DNA of 64,000 nt, from positions 1-64,000 of the forward strand of contig NZ_JAUOZU010000003.1 of assembly GCF_030551875.1 (NCBI RefSeq). The letters are read 5' to 3'. This stretch comes from Fluviirhizobium alvei (GTDB lineage Bacteria; Pseudomonadota; Alphaproteobacteria; Rhizobiales; Rhizobiaceae). The position numbers and the translations under genes are program-made. Positions 1 to 17,988 of the stretch are shown piece after piece (position 1 is the stretch's first letter; the number at the start of each line of letters is the position of its first letter). The notes under the pieces were generated by a model that saw nothing but the letters and a program-made list of their open reading frames with translations, did not search any database and was not told where the DNA came from.

Positions 1-77
1 GTCTTGCCGTGGTCAACGTGGCCGATCGTGCCGATGTTCACGTGCGGCTTGGTGCGCTCGAACTTGCTCTTTGCCAT
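1..77 (-). CDS. tuf: Elongation factor Tu, N-terminal fragment (runs off window start)
   Basis: The first 25 codons are visible. They read [20 protein letters not shown] followed by VDHGKT, the conserved start of EF-Tu with the P-loop region of the GTPase domain. EF-Tu delivers aminoacyl-tRNA to the ribosome. The gene lies 64 bp downstream of fusA on the same strand and is the last visible gene of an rpsL-rpsG-fusA-tuf string. Everything beyond the P-loop is outside the window, so which tuf copy this is cannot be judged. Confidence 0.95.
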
Positions 78-141
78 TTTAGGTCTCCATTCTCTTACCC
101 CTTGCGGGGTCGAAACTCTTGATCGGTGAATTGTATTCCGG

Positions 142-2241
142 TCAACGCTGACCGGAATACTTTGCCTGGATTTCCTGTGCCACGTTGGCCGGGACCGGGG
201 CGTAGTGATCGAACACCATCGAATACTGCGCGCGGCCCTGCGACATCGAGCGCAGCTTGTCCACGTACTTGAACATGTTGGCGAGCGGAACGTGTGCATT
301 GAGCACGACGCTGACGCCACGCGCTTCCTGGCCCTGGATCTGGCCACGACGCGCATTGAGGTCGCCGATGCAGTCACCCACGTAATCTTCCGGGGTCACG
401 ACTTCGACCTTCATGATCGGCTCGAGCAGCTGGGCTCCGGCCTTCTTGGCAGCTTCACGGAAGCAGGCACGCGAGGCGATTTCGAAGGCGAGAACCGAAG
501 AGTCGACATCGTGGTAAGCGCCGTCGATCAGGGTAGCCTGAACGCCGAGCATCGGGAAGCCTGCCAGCGGACCGGAGGACAGAACGCTCGCAATGCCCTT
601 TTCGACACCCGGGATGTATTCCTTCGGAACCGAACCACCAACGATCTTGGATTCGAACTTGAAGTCTTCTCCATCCGGATTCGGTCCGAACACGATCTTG
701 ACGCGAGCGAACTGGCCCGAACCACCCGACTGCTTCTTGTGGGTGTAGTCTTCGGTATGTTCGCGGGTGATCGTTTCGCGATAGGCAACCTGCGGCTCAC
801 CGACATTGGCTTCAACCTTGAACTCGCGACGCATACGGTCGACGAGAATGTCGAGGTGAAGTTCGCCCATGCCTGCGATGATCGTCTGACCCGACTCTTC
901 GTCGGTCTTGACGCGGAAGGACGGGTCTTCGGCAGCGAGACGGTTGAGCGCGAGGCCCATCTTTTCCTGGTCGCCCTTGGACTTCGGCTCGATCGCGATC
1001 TGGATGACCGGCTCGGGGAATTCCATACGTTCCAGGATAACCGGCTTCAGCGGGTCGCAGAGCGTGTCACCGGTGGTGGCATCCTTGAGACCAGCCAGAG
1101 CGACGATGTCGCCTGCAAAGGCTTCTTCGATGTCTTCGCGGCTGTTGGAGTGCATCTGCAGCATACGGCCGACGCGCTCACGCTTGTCCTTGACCGTGTT
1201 GAGAACAGACGAACCCTTTTCGAGCTTGCCAGAATAGATGCGGCAGAAGGTGAGCGAACCGACGAACGGGTCGTTCATGATCTTGAAGGCGAGCATCGAA
1301 AGCGGCTCGGAATCATCGGCATGACGTTCGACTTCGGCTTCGGTCTTGAAGTCGATGCCCTTGATCGCCGGAATGTCGAGCGGCGACGGCAGGAAGTCGA
1401 CGACAGCGTCGAGCAGCGGCTGGACGCCCTTGTTCTTGAAGGCAGAGCCGCAGAAGAACGGGAAGAACTTGACGTCGATCGTGCCGCGGCGGATGAGCGC
1501 GCGGATCTGGTCGTTGTCCGGCATGTTGCCTTCGAGATAGGCTTCCATGGCGGCTTCGTCGATTTCGACGATCGTTTCGATCATCTTCTCGCGATACTCT
1601 TCGGCCTGAGCCTTGAGGTCGTCCGGAATCTCGACGACATCCCACTGGGCGCCGAGCGACTCGTCGCGCCAGACGAGCGCGTTCATCTCGATCAGGTCGA
1701 CGACGCCCTTGAATTCGCTTTCAGCACCGATCGGCAGCTGGCAGACGACGGCGGTGGCGCCGAGGCGGGTCTTGATCATTTCAACCGAACGGAAGAAGTC
1801 CGCGCCGGTCTTGTCCATCTTGTTGCAGAAGATCATCCGCGGGACGTTGTACTTGTCGGCCTGGCGCCAGACAGTTTCGGTCTGCGGCTCAACGCCGGCG
1901 TTGGCGTCGAGAAGCGCAACAGCGCCGTCGAGAACGCGCAGCGAACGTTCGACTTCGATGGTGAAGTCGACGTGGCCTGGCGTGTCGATGATGTTGAAGC
2001 GGCGCATCTTGCCGTCGCGACCCTTCCAGAAGGTCGTGGTGGCAGCGGACGTGATGGTGATACCACGTTCCTGCTCCTGCTCCATCCAGTCCATCGTGGC
2101 GGCGCCGTCATGGACTTCGCCGATCTTGTGGGACTTGCCGGTATAGTAAAGGACGCGCTCGGTCGTGGTGGTCTTACCAGCGTCGATATGCGCCATGATA
2201 CCAAAATTGCGGTAGTCTTCGATTTTATATTCGCGAGCCAT
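142..2241 (-). CDS. fusA: Elongation factor G
   Basis: This 699-residue translational GTPase drives ribosomal translocation and, with RRF, ribosome recycling. The P-loop AHIDAGKT is at residues 17-24, followed by the DTPGH and NKMD nucleotide-binding motifs. Domains II to V follow, and the length is normal for bacterial EF-G. It starts 24 bp after rpsG and precedes tuf, the classic str-operon order. A 686-codon open frame on the opposite strand is a composition shadow. Confidence 0.98.
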
Positions 2242-2265
2242 GACGGACTGCCTTTCGTTCGATGA

Positions 2266-2793
<528 letters not shown>

Positions 2794-2811
2794 CTATTCC
2801 GTTGAACCGAA

Positions 2812-3183
2812 TTACTTCGGACGCTTCGCACCGTACTTGGAACGACGCTGCTTACGGTTCTTGACACCCTGGGTATCGAGAACGCCGCGGATGATGTGGT
2901 AACGAACGCCCGGCAAGTCCTTGACGCGGCCGCCACGGATCATGACGACAGAGTGTTCCTGCAGGTTGTGGCCTTCACCCGGAATGTAGCCGATGACTTC
3001 GAAGCCATTGACGAGGCGGATCTTGGCAACCTTACGAAGTGCCGAGTTCGGCTTCTTCGGGGTCGTGGTGTAAACGCGGGTGCAAACACCACGCTTCTGC
3101 GGGTTTTCCTGCAGGGCAGGAACCTTGTTGCGCTTGACCTGTGCCTGACGCGGCTTGCGGATCAGCTGGTTTACGGTAGGCAT
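2812..3183 (-). CDS. rpsL: 30S ribosomal protein S12
   Basis: This 123-residue protein of the decoding centre begins [20 protein letters not shown]. The loop [18 protein letters not shown] keeps the lysine that is mutated in streptomycin-resistant strains, so the allele looks wild type. It is the first gene of the str operon (rpsL-rpsG-fusA-tuf). A strong promoter candidate lies about 260 bp upstream, giving a long untranslated leader. Confidence 0.98.
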   Translation of the reverse strand: MPTVNQLIRKPRQAQVKRNKVPALQENPQKRGVCTRVYTTTPKKPNSALRKVAKIRLVNGFEVIGYIPGEGHNLQEHSVVMIRGGRVKDLPGVRYHIIRGVLDTQGVKNRKQRRSKYGAKRPK

Positions 3184-3742
3184 CTAACCATCCCTTAAAA
3201 TCTGTTTTCCATACCCTTTCGGGGCACTCACGGCCGTCACCGACCGACACGAGGAGCGCAATGCGCAAATAACGGACCGATCCGCTCTTGTGCGGATGAC
3301 CCGAAAAAGCAGAGGATTCCCCGGTAAATACGGAGCATCATGCGTGCTGCAATCGCGTTTCAACGTGCTTTTCGAACCTTGTTTGGAGCGAACTTCAGGA
3401 CGCGACGTCCCGAACCAGCCAGCCCCACATCGGCTCTGATGGCGGCGGTACTATCCGCAAACAACCTTAAGGTCAAGGCCCGGCCGGAAATTATTCGCTC
3501 AACGCTCGGAAACCGTCGGCTTTGCGGCCAATTGGAAGGGGCTAACCTTAATGCCCGCTGGGCTTTTTATTGCATATGCGAAGCTTTTGAGGCAATAATT
3601 TGTTAACCGGCTGAATAGACTCCGAGACTCGTCGATTTCATAGGCCCGGCACAATCAGGGTCGCTGATTCCCCTCGGGATCAACTGTCATGAGAATCGGG
3701 TACCGGCGACAGGTCATCCGACGCATACGGAGAGAATCACAC
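3184..3742. other. Divergent intergenic region: rpsL leader and upstream region of the acidic small gene
   Basis: This gap of about 560 bp has no convincing gene. Its left part is the presumed rpsL leader, with a small hairpin ATCCGC-TCTTGT-GCGGAT at 3280-3297. The rpsL promoter is at 3449-3477. Around 3553-3567 a short GCCC/GGGC stem followed by TTTTT on the plus strand resembles a weak terminator. The last 150 bp should hold the promoter of the plus-strand gene at 3743, but no strong match was seen. Confidence 0.5.
3449..3477 (-). promoter_or_regulatory. Promoter candidate of the rpsL-rpsG-fusA-tuf operon
   Basis: On the minus strand, CTTGAC (3477-3472) is separated by exactly 17 nt from ATAGTA (3454-3449). 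CTTGAC is the preferred -35 of alphaproteobacterial housekeeping sigma factor. The stretch just after the -10 (CCGCCGCC) is G+C rich, as at stringently controlled ribosomal promoters. Transcription would begin near 3442, leaving a leader of about 258 nt before rpsL. The assignment rests on motif match and position only. Confidence 0.6.
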
Positions 3743-4033
3743 ATGGAAGAGCCGGTCAACGACAACGAGCCCAGCGGCGGCTTCGTCTTCATCATCATTG
3801 GCAAGGCCTATGTCGAAGGCGATGACGAGGGTATCGACATCCACGTCATGCTGCAGGCGCCCGACGACGACACCGCCGTGCGCGAAGCCCTCAATGCCCT
3901 GTCGGAGGAAGGCTTCGCCGAAGCCGATCTCGATCAGATCGGCACGATCATGGGCGAGCCGGACGAAGAGCCGCATGCCTCCGCCTATCAGGGCGCGCTC
4001 GAAGGCGAAGTGGCCATCATCCGTTTCGATTGA
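3743..4033 (+). CDS. Small acidic conserved hypothetical protein
   Basis: This 96-residue protein is very acidic, with many Asp and Glu and a run of APDDD. It begins MEEPVNDNEP. I chose the start at 3743 because GGAGAG lies 8 nt upstream; an in-frame ATG at 3689 would add 18 basic residues and lacks a good ribosome site. A hydrophobic beta segment (FVFIIIGKAYVEG) and a helical middle are visible. No signal peptide or membrane span is present. I do not recognise a functional family. It is convergent with the peroxidase gene downstream and separated from it by a terminator. Confidence 0.75.
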   Translation: MEEPVNDNEPSGGFVFIIIGKAYVEGDDEGIDIHVMLQAPDDDTAVREALNALSEEGFAEADLDQIGTIMGEPDEEPHASAYQGALEGEVAIIRFD

Positions 4034-4042
4034 ACGGAAGAG

Positions 4043-4063
4043 AGGCCGCGCCGAACGCGGCCT
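4043..4063. terminator. Hairpin between convergent genes
   Basis: AGGCCGCG (4043-4050), loop CCGAA, CGCGGCCT (4056-4063) is a perfect 8-bp G+C-rich stem. It lies in the 36-bp gap between the acidic small gene and the convergent peroxidase gene, so it can serve both strands. There is no long T tract on either side. Confidence 0.6.
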
Positions 4064-4069
4064 TCCACC

Positions 4070-5122
4070 TTATTGCCGGATCTCGCCCGAAGGCCTTGGC
4101 GTCGAGAGCGTTTCAGCCGGCAGCACCGGATAGACGATTTGCGGCATCGTTCCGGTCAGTGACTGCAGGAACGCGACAATCTTGTCGATCTCCTCGTCCT
4201 TCAGGCTTTCGCCCAGTTGGGCCGTTCCCATCACGCCAACAGCCTGCTTGAGATCCCAGACCTTGCCGGAATGGAAATAGGGCGCCGTCAGCGCGATGTT
4301 GCGCAGGGGTGCAGCCCGGAAGACATAGGAATCGTCTGCCGTCTTGGTCACGGCAAATCGGCCCTTGTCGTTCTCCGGCAGGACATCCGCCCCCGGCTTC
4401 TCGACAAGACCGAACGGATAGTAGCCCGTACCACCGAGATTGACGCCATTGTGGCAGGAGGCACAGCCCTTGTCGATAAAGAGTTGCAACCCCTCCTTCT
4501 GGGTCTCGTCCAGCGCCTCGCGATCCCCGTTCAGATAGGCATCGAACGGCGTCGGCGTGGTCAGCGTTGCCTCGAAGGCCTCGATCGCTTTTGCCATATT
4601 GTCGAACGTTACGGGATCGGCCTCCGCCGGAAAGGCCCCCTTGAACCAGGTGACATATTGCGGCATCGAGTTGAGGGTGCGAACCACCTGCTCGGCCGTA
4701 TTGGCCATCTCGGCGCCGGCTTGCACCGGCCCTTTGGCCTGGGCTTTCAGATCTTCCGCCCGGCCATCCCAGAACTGGGCCGAATTGAACACCGCATTGA
4801 AAACGGTCGGCGCATTGCGCGGCCCCTTCTGCCAGCCATGGCCGATCGATGTCTCGAGATTGTCATCGCCGCCAGTTGCGAGATTGTGACAGGAATTGCA
4901 GGAGAAGACGCCCGAGGCCGAGAGGCGCGGATCAAAGAATAAGGCCTTTCCGAGCGCAATCTTCTCGGGCGTAATCGCATTGTCCTTCACCATCGGCATT
5001 GCGGCGGGAAGCGGCTTGAAGGCTTCCAGTGCCAGGTCGCGTAAACTGTCCTTTGCCTCATCCGCCAAAGCGGCTGTCGACGACAGAAGGACCGCACCTA
5101 CAATCAACATCAATTTCTTCAT
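4070..5122 (-). CDS. Periplasmic di-haem cytochrome c peroxidase (MauG/CCP family)
   Basis: This 350-residue protein has a signal peptide (MKKLMLIVGAVLLSSTAALA, cleavage before DEAK). It carries two c-haem sites, C75-N-S-C78-H79 and C220-A-S-C223-H224, as bacterial di-haem peroxidases do. Such enzymes reduce H2O2 in the periplasm using cytochrome c, while MauG relatives oxidise protein side chains; sequence alone does not separate these roles. The start at 5122 is chosen because GGAGG lies 5 nt upstream; in-frame ATGs further upstream would bury the signal peptide. The gene sits between rpoC and rpsL, an unrelated insertion in a ribosomal/RNA-polymerase cluster. Confidence 0.9.
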   Translation of the reverse strand: MKKLMLIVGAVLLSSTAALADEAKDSLRDLALEAFKPLPAAMPMVKDNAITPEKIALGKALFFDPRLSASGVFSCNSCHNLATGGDDNLETSIGHGWQKGPRNAPTVFNAVFNSAQFWDGRAEDLKAQAKGPVQAGAEMANTAEQVVRTLNSMPQYVTWFKGAFPAEADPVTFDNMAKAIEAFEATLTTPTPFDAYLNGDREALDETQKEGLQLFIDKGCASCHNGVNLGGTGYYPFGLVEKPGADVLPENDKGRFAVTKTADDSYVFRAAPLRNIALTAPYFHSGKVWDLKQAVGVMGTAQLGESLKDEEIDKIVAFLQSLTGTMPQIVYPVLPAETLSTPRPSGEIRQ

Positions 5123-5278
5123 CATGGCCTCCATCAACAGGATGAGGCTAGCGCCGAAAAATCCCCTCGCCTTGTCCCCGATCAATGGCAAAGATCAAGG
5201 AACGAGCAGGAGATCCTAATAGGCTCGAAGAAACGGTGTCTTACGTTACGTTATGACGTGAAAATTCGCGGAAAAAAA

Positions 5279-5304
5279 AGCCGCCGGAGTTTCCTCCGGC
5301 GGCT
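5279..5304 (-). terminator. Rho-independent terminator of the rpoBC operon
   Basis: An 11-bp perfect stem, AGCCGCCGGAG (5279-5289) and CTCCGGCGGCT (5294-5304), encloses a 4-nt loop. On the minus strand it ends in a run of eight T residues. On the plus strand TTTTT follows, so it may act bidirectionally. It lies 27 bp beyond the rpoC stop codon. Confidence 0.93.
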
Positions 5305-5330
5305 TTTTCAATTCAACGGTACGGCAGCGA

Positions 5331-9545
<4,215 letters not shown>

Positions 9546-9688
9546 GCCTGTCTCCTTGGGGGCGCCTAACCCTGAATAGAAGCGGCGGAATGCGGAGCAT
9601 TCCCTGCCACCTGTCAATCGGAACCGCTTGAAGCGGTCTGGACCACCCTTCCCCCTCGACGCAACACACGCGGATCAGGAAAGGCATG

Positions 9689-9718
9689 CCCGCGCGCAGA
9701 CATCGGTCCGCGCGCGGG
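9689..9718 (-). promoter_or_regulatory. G+C-rich hairpin in the rpoB-rpoC junction
   Basis: CCCGCGCGC (9689-9697) and GCGCGCGGG (9710-9718) form a perfect 9-bp stem with a 12-nt loop, 13 bp after the rpoB stop codon. No T tract follows on the minus strand, so full termination is unlikely. An RNA-processing, stability or partial-attenuation role is an inference from position. Confidence 0.5.
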
Positions 9719-9731
9719 GTCACAACATTGG

Positions 9732-13865
<4,134 letters not shown>

Positions 13866-14022
13866 CGTCGCTCCTTGTCAATTTGCATCCGGGCCTGCAA
13901 CGGACGGAGTGCGCTGGCCAGGCGGCTCCGTCTATCATGAATTCTTCAATCTCGTTCCACTTGCCGCAACGTCAGGCCGGATTGCCATGCGTCGGGTTGG
14001 GAACCATCCTCTTGAAGAACCC

Positions 14023-14058
14023 ATTACCCAAAAGTCGTTTTACGGACTTTTGGGTAAT
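14023..14058 (-). promoter_or_regulatory. Long hairpin in the rplL-rpoB junction (processing or attenuation site)
   Basis: ATTACCCAAAAGTC (14023-14036) and GACTTTTGGGTAAT (14045-14058) form a perfect 14-bp stem with loop GTTTTACG. GAAC/GTTC flanks (14017-14020, 14061-14064) can extend it past a 2-nt mismatch. It lies about 60 bp after rplL and 160 bp before rpoB. In E. coli the same junction holds an attenuator and an RNase III site; equivalence here is inferred from position and structure. Confidence 0.6.
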
Positions 14059-14120
14059 CGGTTCTGAAACAATGTGGGGCGGGAGAGGACGCATGCCCTC
14101 TCCCGCCGGCCATTGCGATA

Positions 14121-14498
<378 letters not shown>

Positions 14499-14558
14499 TT
14501 TCTTACTTCCTTGTATTGGGTTCGAACTTAGGTATTCAATTGACAGCGAAGTACCGCC

Positions 14559-15077
14559 TTATGCGGCTTCGCTCTTCTCGGCATATGCGTTGAAAACGCG
14601 AGCCAGCTGGCCAGCCGGAGCCTGAAGAACGCCAGCGATGCGGGTAGCCGGGGTCTGAATCATACCCACAAGCTTCGCACGCAGTTCATCAAGCGACGGA
14701 AGTGTCGCCAGTGCCTTGACGTTTTCTGCATCAAGAACTGTTGCGCCCATGGCTCCGCCGATCACAACGAACTTGTCGTTGGTCTTGGCGAATTCAGAGG
14801 CGATCTTGGGAGCCACGATCGGGTCATCGCTGTAGCAAATCAGCGTCTGGCCCTTGAAAAGACCATTGATCTTTTCGGACTCCGTGCCCTGAAGAGCGAT
14901 CTTGGCCAGGCGGTTCTTCGCGACTTTGACGGTACCACCGGATGCGCGCATCTTGGAACGAAGATCGTTCATCTGCGCGACCGTGACACCGGCATAGCTC
15001 GCCACGACGACTGAGCCCGAAGCCTTGAAAACTTCGTTCAGTTCGGAGACGAATTCGCGTTTTTCCGCTCTATCCAC
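14559..15077 (-). CDS. rplJ: 50S ribosomal protein L10
   Basis: This 172-residue protein anchors L7/L12 dimers to 23S rRNA. It opens [17 protein letters not shown], with an initiating GTG at 15077, not ATG. A ribosome site GGAG lies upstream. The long C-terminal helix ends [13 protein letters not shown]. The 327-bp gap before it probably holds the L10 autoregulatory leader. Confidence 0.97.
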   Translation of the reverse strand: MDRAEKREFVSELNEVFKASGSVVVASYAGVTVAQMNDLRSKMRASGGTVKVAKNRLAKIALQGTESEKINGLFKGQTLICYSDDPIVAPKIASEFAKTNDKFVVIGGAMGATVLDAENVKALATLPSLDELRAKLVGMIQTPATRIAGVLQAPAGQLARVFNAYAEKSEAA

Positions 15078-15331
15078 TGTCTCACTCCTATTAGCAGGAC
15101 CCGCTCTGTTCTAACGCGCTGGCCCTGCCGGGTTGCCTTTGCCGCATGGGATATGATCCCAAGCGACGCTTGAGGATCCTGCCCCCTCGCGCCACCCCCT
15201 TATGGAAGCAGACACAAGGCATCCAAGGTTCGAACCGTTCTTTGCGGACATTCATCCGCGGAAACCGGAACTTACCCGTCTCATGCAGGCCGTTGGGATT
15301 AAGGTTGCCCACCTGCAATCTCGGACAGGAT
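15078..15331 (-). promoter_or_regulatory. Putative L10 (rplJL) autoregulatory mRNA leader
   Basis: The roughly 330-nt gap between rplA and rplJ has no coding frame with family support. In many bacteria this leader binds the L10-(L12)4 complex through a kink-turn and represses rplJ translation. The transcript here contains GGGCAACCTTAATCCCAACG and a nearby CCTGCATGAGACGGG segment around 15275-15310, which look like paired internal-loop elements of such leaders. I infer the role from position and general resemblance; no covariance search was possible. Confidence 0.5.
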
Positions 15332-15376
15332 GGCGAACTGTTACATTCGCCATTTCCCGGCCCGAAGGCCGGGAAA
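15332..15376 (-). promoter_or_regulatory. Tandem hairpins after rplA
   Basis: Two stems are adjacent. GGCGAA/TTCGCC (15332-15337, 15346-15351) has an 8-nt loop. TTTCCCGGCC/GGCCGGGAAA (15353-15362, 15367-15376) has a CGAA loop, which reads TTCG, a stable tetraloop, on the transcribed minus strand. They start 29 bp beyond the rplA stop and precede the presumed L10 leader. No T tract follows, so attenuation or processing is more likely than full termination. Confidence 0.55.
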
Positions 15377-15404
15377 CTGGTTACGGAGCCGAAGCTCCGG
15401 AAAA

Positions 15405-16103
15405 TCAGGCCGCCGACAGGGTCGACGGATCAACCTTGACGCCCACGCCCTGGGTCGACGAGATCGCGACCTTCTTGACGTAGTTGCCCTTGGCACCAGC
15501 CGGCTTGGCCTTAATGACCGCGTCAGCGAATGCCTTGATGTTTTCTGCGAGCGCCTTGGCGTCGAAGGAAGCCTTGCCCACGCCAGCGTGGATGATACCG
15601 GCCTTTTCAACGCGGAACTCGACGGCGCCGCCCTTGGAAGCCTTGACGGCACCGGCAACGTCGACAGTCACGGTGCCGACCTTCGGGTTCGGCATCATGC
15701 CGCGCGGGCCGAGCACCTTGCCGAGACGGCCGACGAGCGGCATCATGTCCGGCGTGGCAATGCAGCGATCGAAATCGATCTTGCCACCCATAACGATTTC
15801 GAGCAGGTCTTCCGCACCGACGATATCGGCACCGGCAGCCTTGGCTTCATCAGCCTTGGCGCCGCGAGCGAACACGGCAACGCGAACGTTCTTGCCCGTG
15901 CCGTTCGGCAGGTTGACGACGCCACGAACCATCTGGTCGGCGTGACGCGGATCGACGCCGAGGTTCATGGAGATTTCGATCGATTCATCGAACTTGGCGA
16001 CGGCACGTTCCTTGACGAGCGATACCGCTTCATCGAGGCCATAAGCCTTGTTCGGGTCGATGCCTTCACGAATCTTCTGAAGACGCTTTGCGATCTTGGC
16101 CAT
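15405..16103 (-). CDS. rplA: 50S ribosomal protein L1
   Basis: This 232-residue protein of the mobile L1 stalk starts [18 protein letters not shown] and contains the conserved [13 protein letters not shown] segment. In E. coli L1 represses translation of the rplK-rplA mRNA. The gene starts 3 bp after the rplK stop codon, so the two are translationally coupled. Confidence 0.98.
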   Translation of the reverse strand: MAKIAKRLQKIREGIDPNKAYGLDEAVSLVKERAVAKFDESIEISMNLGVDPRHADQMVRGVVNLPNGTGKNVRVAVFARGAKADEAKAAGADIVGAEDLLEIVMGGKIDFDRCIATPDMMPLVGRLGKVLGPRGMMPNPKVGTVTVDVAGAVKASKGGAVEFRVEKAGIIHAGVGKASFDAKALAENIKAFADAVIKAKPAGAKGNYVKKVAISSTQGVGVKVDPSTLSAA

Positions 16104-16106
16104 CTA

Positions 16107-16535
16107 TCAGCCCTCCACTACCAGGCCCATGGCGCGGGCAGAGCCCTCGATCATGCGCATTGCGCCTTCGATATCGGCGGCGTTGAGATCCTTCATCTTG
16201 GCTTCGGCGATCTTGCGCACCTGGTCAGAGGTGATCGAACCGGCCTTGGCCTTGCCCGGAGTCTTGGAGCCGGAGGTGATCTTTGCTTCCTTCTTGAGGA
16301 AGTAGGACACCGGCGGCTGCTTCATCGCGAACGTGAAGGACTTGTCCTGGTAATAGGTGATGACGACCGGGATCGGCATACCCTTTTCCATTTCCTGCGT
16401 CGCTGCGTTGAACGACTTGCAGAATTCCATGATGTTGATGCCACGCTGACCGAGCGCCGGGCCGATCGGCGGGGACGGGTTGGCCGATCCTGCCTTGACC
16501 TGGAGCTTGAGCTGGCCTGCTACCTTCTTAGCCAT
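16107..16535 (-). CDS. rplK: 50S ribosomal protein L11
   Basis: This 142-residue protein of the GTPase-associated centre is also needed for RelA-type stringent signalling in E. coli. The N-terminal [19 protein letters not shown] motif is present. I start at 16535 ([12 protein letters not shown]) because that matches the family; an in-frame ATG 14 codons upstream adds unrelated residues. rplA follows after 3 bp. Confidence 0.98.
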   Translation of the reverse strand: MAKKVAGQLKLQVKAGSANPSPPIGPALGQRGINIMEFCKSFNAATQEMEKGMPIPVVITYYQDKSFTFAMKQPPVSYFLKKEAKITSGSKTPGKAKAGSITSDQVRKIAEAKMKDLNAADIEGAMRMIEGSARAMGLVVEG

Positions 16536-16681
16536 TTCTCTGCCTTTCTTCGGGTTCGCACCTCGCAAGAAGCACAAACCGGTTTAGGCCGGTCGCCCGG
16601 CCAGAATGCCGACCCAGTCGGCGGCTGCGGTTGCGTGGTACGGCTTTCGAGGACCCGGCTAAGGTCGGCCTTCCACGCGGT

Positions 16682-16699
16682 CGGGCGGAAACCCGCCCG
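16682..16699 (-). promoter_or_regulatory. Hairpin in the nusG-rplK junction
   Basis: CGGGCGG (16682-16688), loop AAAC, CCGCCCG (16693-16699) is a 7-bp all-G+C stem starting 8 bp beyond the nusG stop codon. It sits at the head of a 171-bp gap before rplK. In E. coli the rplK-rplA mRNA leader contains the L1 target; whether this gap does was not established. Confidence 0.45.
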
Positions 16700-16706
16700 G
16701 TAGCAA

Positions 16707-17237
16707 TCAGACCTTTTCGACCTGACTGTATTCGAGTTCAACAGGCGTTGCGCGACCGAAGATCGAGACTTCCACCTTGAGGCGGGAGCGCTCCTCATCG
16801 ACATCCTGAACGATACCGTTGAACGAGGCGAACGGACCATCAGCAACCCGAACCTGCTCGCCAATTTCAAAGGAAACCGACGGCTTCGGATGCTCGACAC
16901 CATCCTGGACCTGGTTGAGAATGCGCTCGGCCTCGATATCCGGAATCGGAACCGGCTTGGAATCGGAACCGAGGAAACCGGTGACTTTCGGCGTATTCTT
17001 GATAAGATGATAGGCTTCGTCGGTCAGCTGTGCGCGGACCATGACGTAACCCGGAAAGAACTTGCGCTCGCTATCGACCTTGCGGCCACGACGCACTTCG
17101 ACCACCTTCTCGGTCGGCACGACGATCTTTTCGAAGAGATGCGACAGACCCTTCTGGCGCGCCTTTTCTTCGATCGCCTCGGCGACCTTCTTTTCAAAGT
17201 TCGAATATGCGTGAACGATGTACCAGCGCGCAGCCAT
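16707..17237 (-). CDS. nusG: Transcription termination/antitermination factor NusG
   Basis: This 176-residue protein binds RNA polymerase, links it to Rho or to ribosomal S10, and suppresses pausing. The NGN domain (MAARWYIVHAYSNFEKKVAE, then FFPGYVMVRAQLTDEAY) and a C-terminal KOW domain (EIGEQVRVADGPFASFNG) are complete. The start at 17237 lies 16 bp after secE, so the two are translationally close. Confidence 0.98.
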   Translation of the reverse strand: MAARWYIVHAYSNFEKKVAEAIEEKARQKGLSHLFEKIVVPTEKVVEVRRGRKVDSERKFFPGYVMVRAQLTDEAYHLIKNTPKVTGFLGSDSKPVPIPDIEAERILNQVQDGVEHPKPSVSFEIGEQVRVADGPFASFNGIVQDVDEERSRLKVEVSIFGRATPVELEYSQVEKV

Positions 17238-17253
17238 CTCGATCTCCGATCCG

Positions 17254-17454
17254 TTAAATGCTGACGTTCAGGATCAGGCTGATCACCCAGCCCATCAACA
17301 TGTCCGCAGCAAAAAAGAACGCAGCAGCAACACCGGCCATGATGAAAACCATCATGGTGGAGATGACCGTCTCGCGCCGCGAAGGCCAAGTCACTTTTGC
17401 CGTTTCGGAGCGAACCTGCTGCAGAAACGTAAACGGATTGCTTTTCGATGCCAT
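17254..17454 (-). CDS. secE: Preprotein translocase subunit SecE
   Basis: This 66-residue protein has a short cytoplasmic N terminus with the conserved EVRSETAKVTWPSRRE-like segment and a single membrane span near residues 37-60. SecE is the essential clamp of SecY in the inner membrane. The start MASKSNPFTF at 17454 is family-like; the open frame extends 16 codons upstream without support. It lies between tRNA-Trp and nusG, a conserved order. Confidence 0.96.
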   Translation of the reverse strand: MASKSNPFTFLQQVRSETAKVTWPSRRETVISTMMVFIMAGVAAAFFFAADMLMGWVISLILNVSI

Positions 17455-17526
17455 TGACTGCTCACGCCATTTCGACGCGTAAAGCTGACATGTCAGCCCC
17501 ACGCGCCGCGTGTCTGATTAAACCCT

Positions 17527-17555
17527 ACATAAACTCCGATTCCCTTTTTAACAAG
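17527..17555 (-). promoter_or_regulatory. Promoter candidate for secE-nusG-rpl-rpo
   Basis: On the minus strand CTTGTT (17555-17550) and TTATGT (17532-17527) are separated by 17 nt, about 75 bp upstream of the secE start. It lies between the tRNA-Trp 3' end and secE, so secE could be transcribed both from here and by read-through from the tRNA promoter. Confidence 0.45.
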
Positions 17556-17626
17556 GGGTAAATCGCAGCTTCTTCATCAAACCGTCATGCAGCTTTTAAA
17601 AGCGCAAATCCTGTTTGAAATGTGAA

Positions 17627-17702
<76 letters not shown>

Positions 17703-17749
17703 TCGCCGGATGCCTGCGAAATCGCGGATCACCCTTTCGACAGGCGGGT

Positions 17750-17778
17750 TACTATTCAATTTGCTCTGCTGTGACAAG
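17750..17778 (-). promoter_or_regulatory. Promoter candidate of tRNA-Trp
   Basis: CTTGTC (17778-17773), 17 nt, ATAGTA (17755-17750) on the minus strand, followed by the G+C-rich discriminator ACCCGCC. Transcription would start about 40 nt before the tRNA. The -10 hexamer and the G+C-rich start region match those proposed for rpsL. Confidence 0.6.
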
Positions 17779-17862
17779 TGCTTTTTTGCCACCTTTCAAC
17801 AAGGCCATTATTTCAGTCAGGCATCCGGCGGATTCTTTGCAGAGACAGTTCTCTCTCCTTCG

Positions 17863-17988
17863 TCATAGATAAACCGGCCATACCGGAGCCTCTTTGGCAT
17901 GAAACGGGGTGAAAGCCGCAATCGCCGCCACGATCCAGTGAATAATTATCGGCACCATCGGGAGGAGAAAACCGAATATCCCCACCAC
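17863..17988 (-). CDS. Possible 41-residue hydrophobic ORF (uncertain)
   Basis: A GTG-initiated frame encodes a short membrane-like peptide (about residues 3-28 are hydrophobic, IFGFLLPMVPIIIHWIVAAI). A stop codon lies 4 codons upstream and there is no good ribosome site. The hydrophobic run suggests a small membrane protein or a remnant of a larger one. It is the only gene-like content in the 378 bp between the tRNA promoter and the secreted protein gene. Confidence 0.2.
   Translation of the reverse strand: MVGIFGFLLPMVPIIIHWIVAAIAAFTPFHAKEAPVWPVYL

Noticed and set aside
205-2265. A 686-codon open frame antisense to fusA
   Set aside because: Shadow of fusA; the fusA strand has all EF-G motifs.
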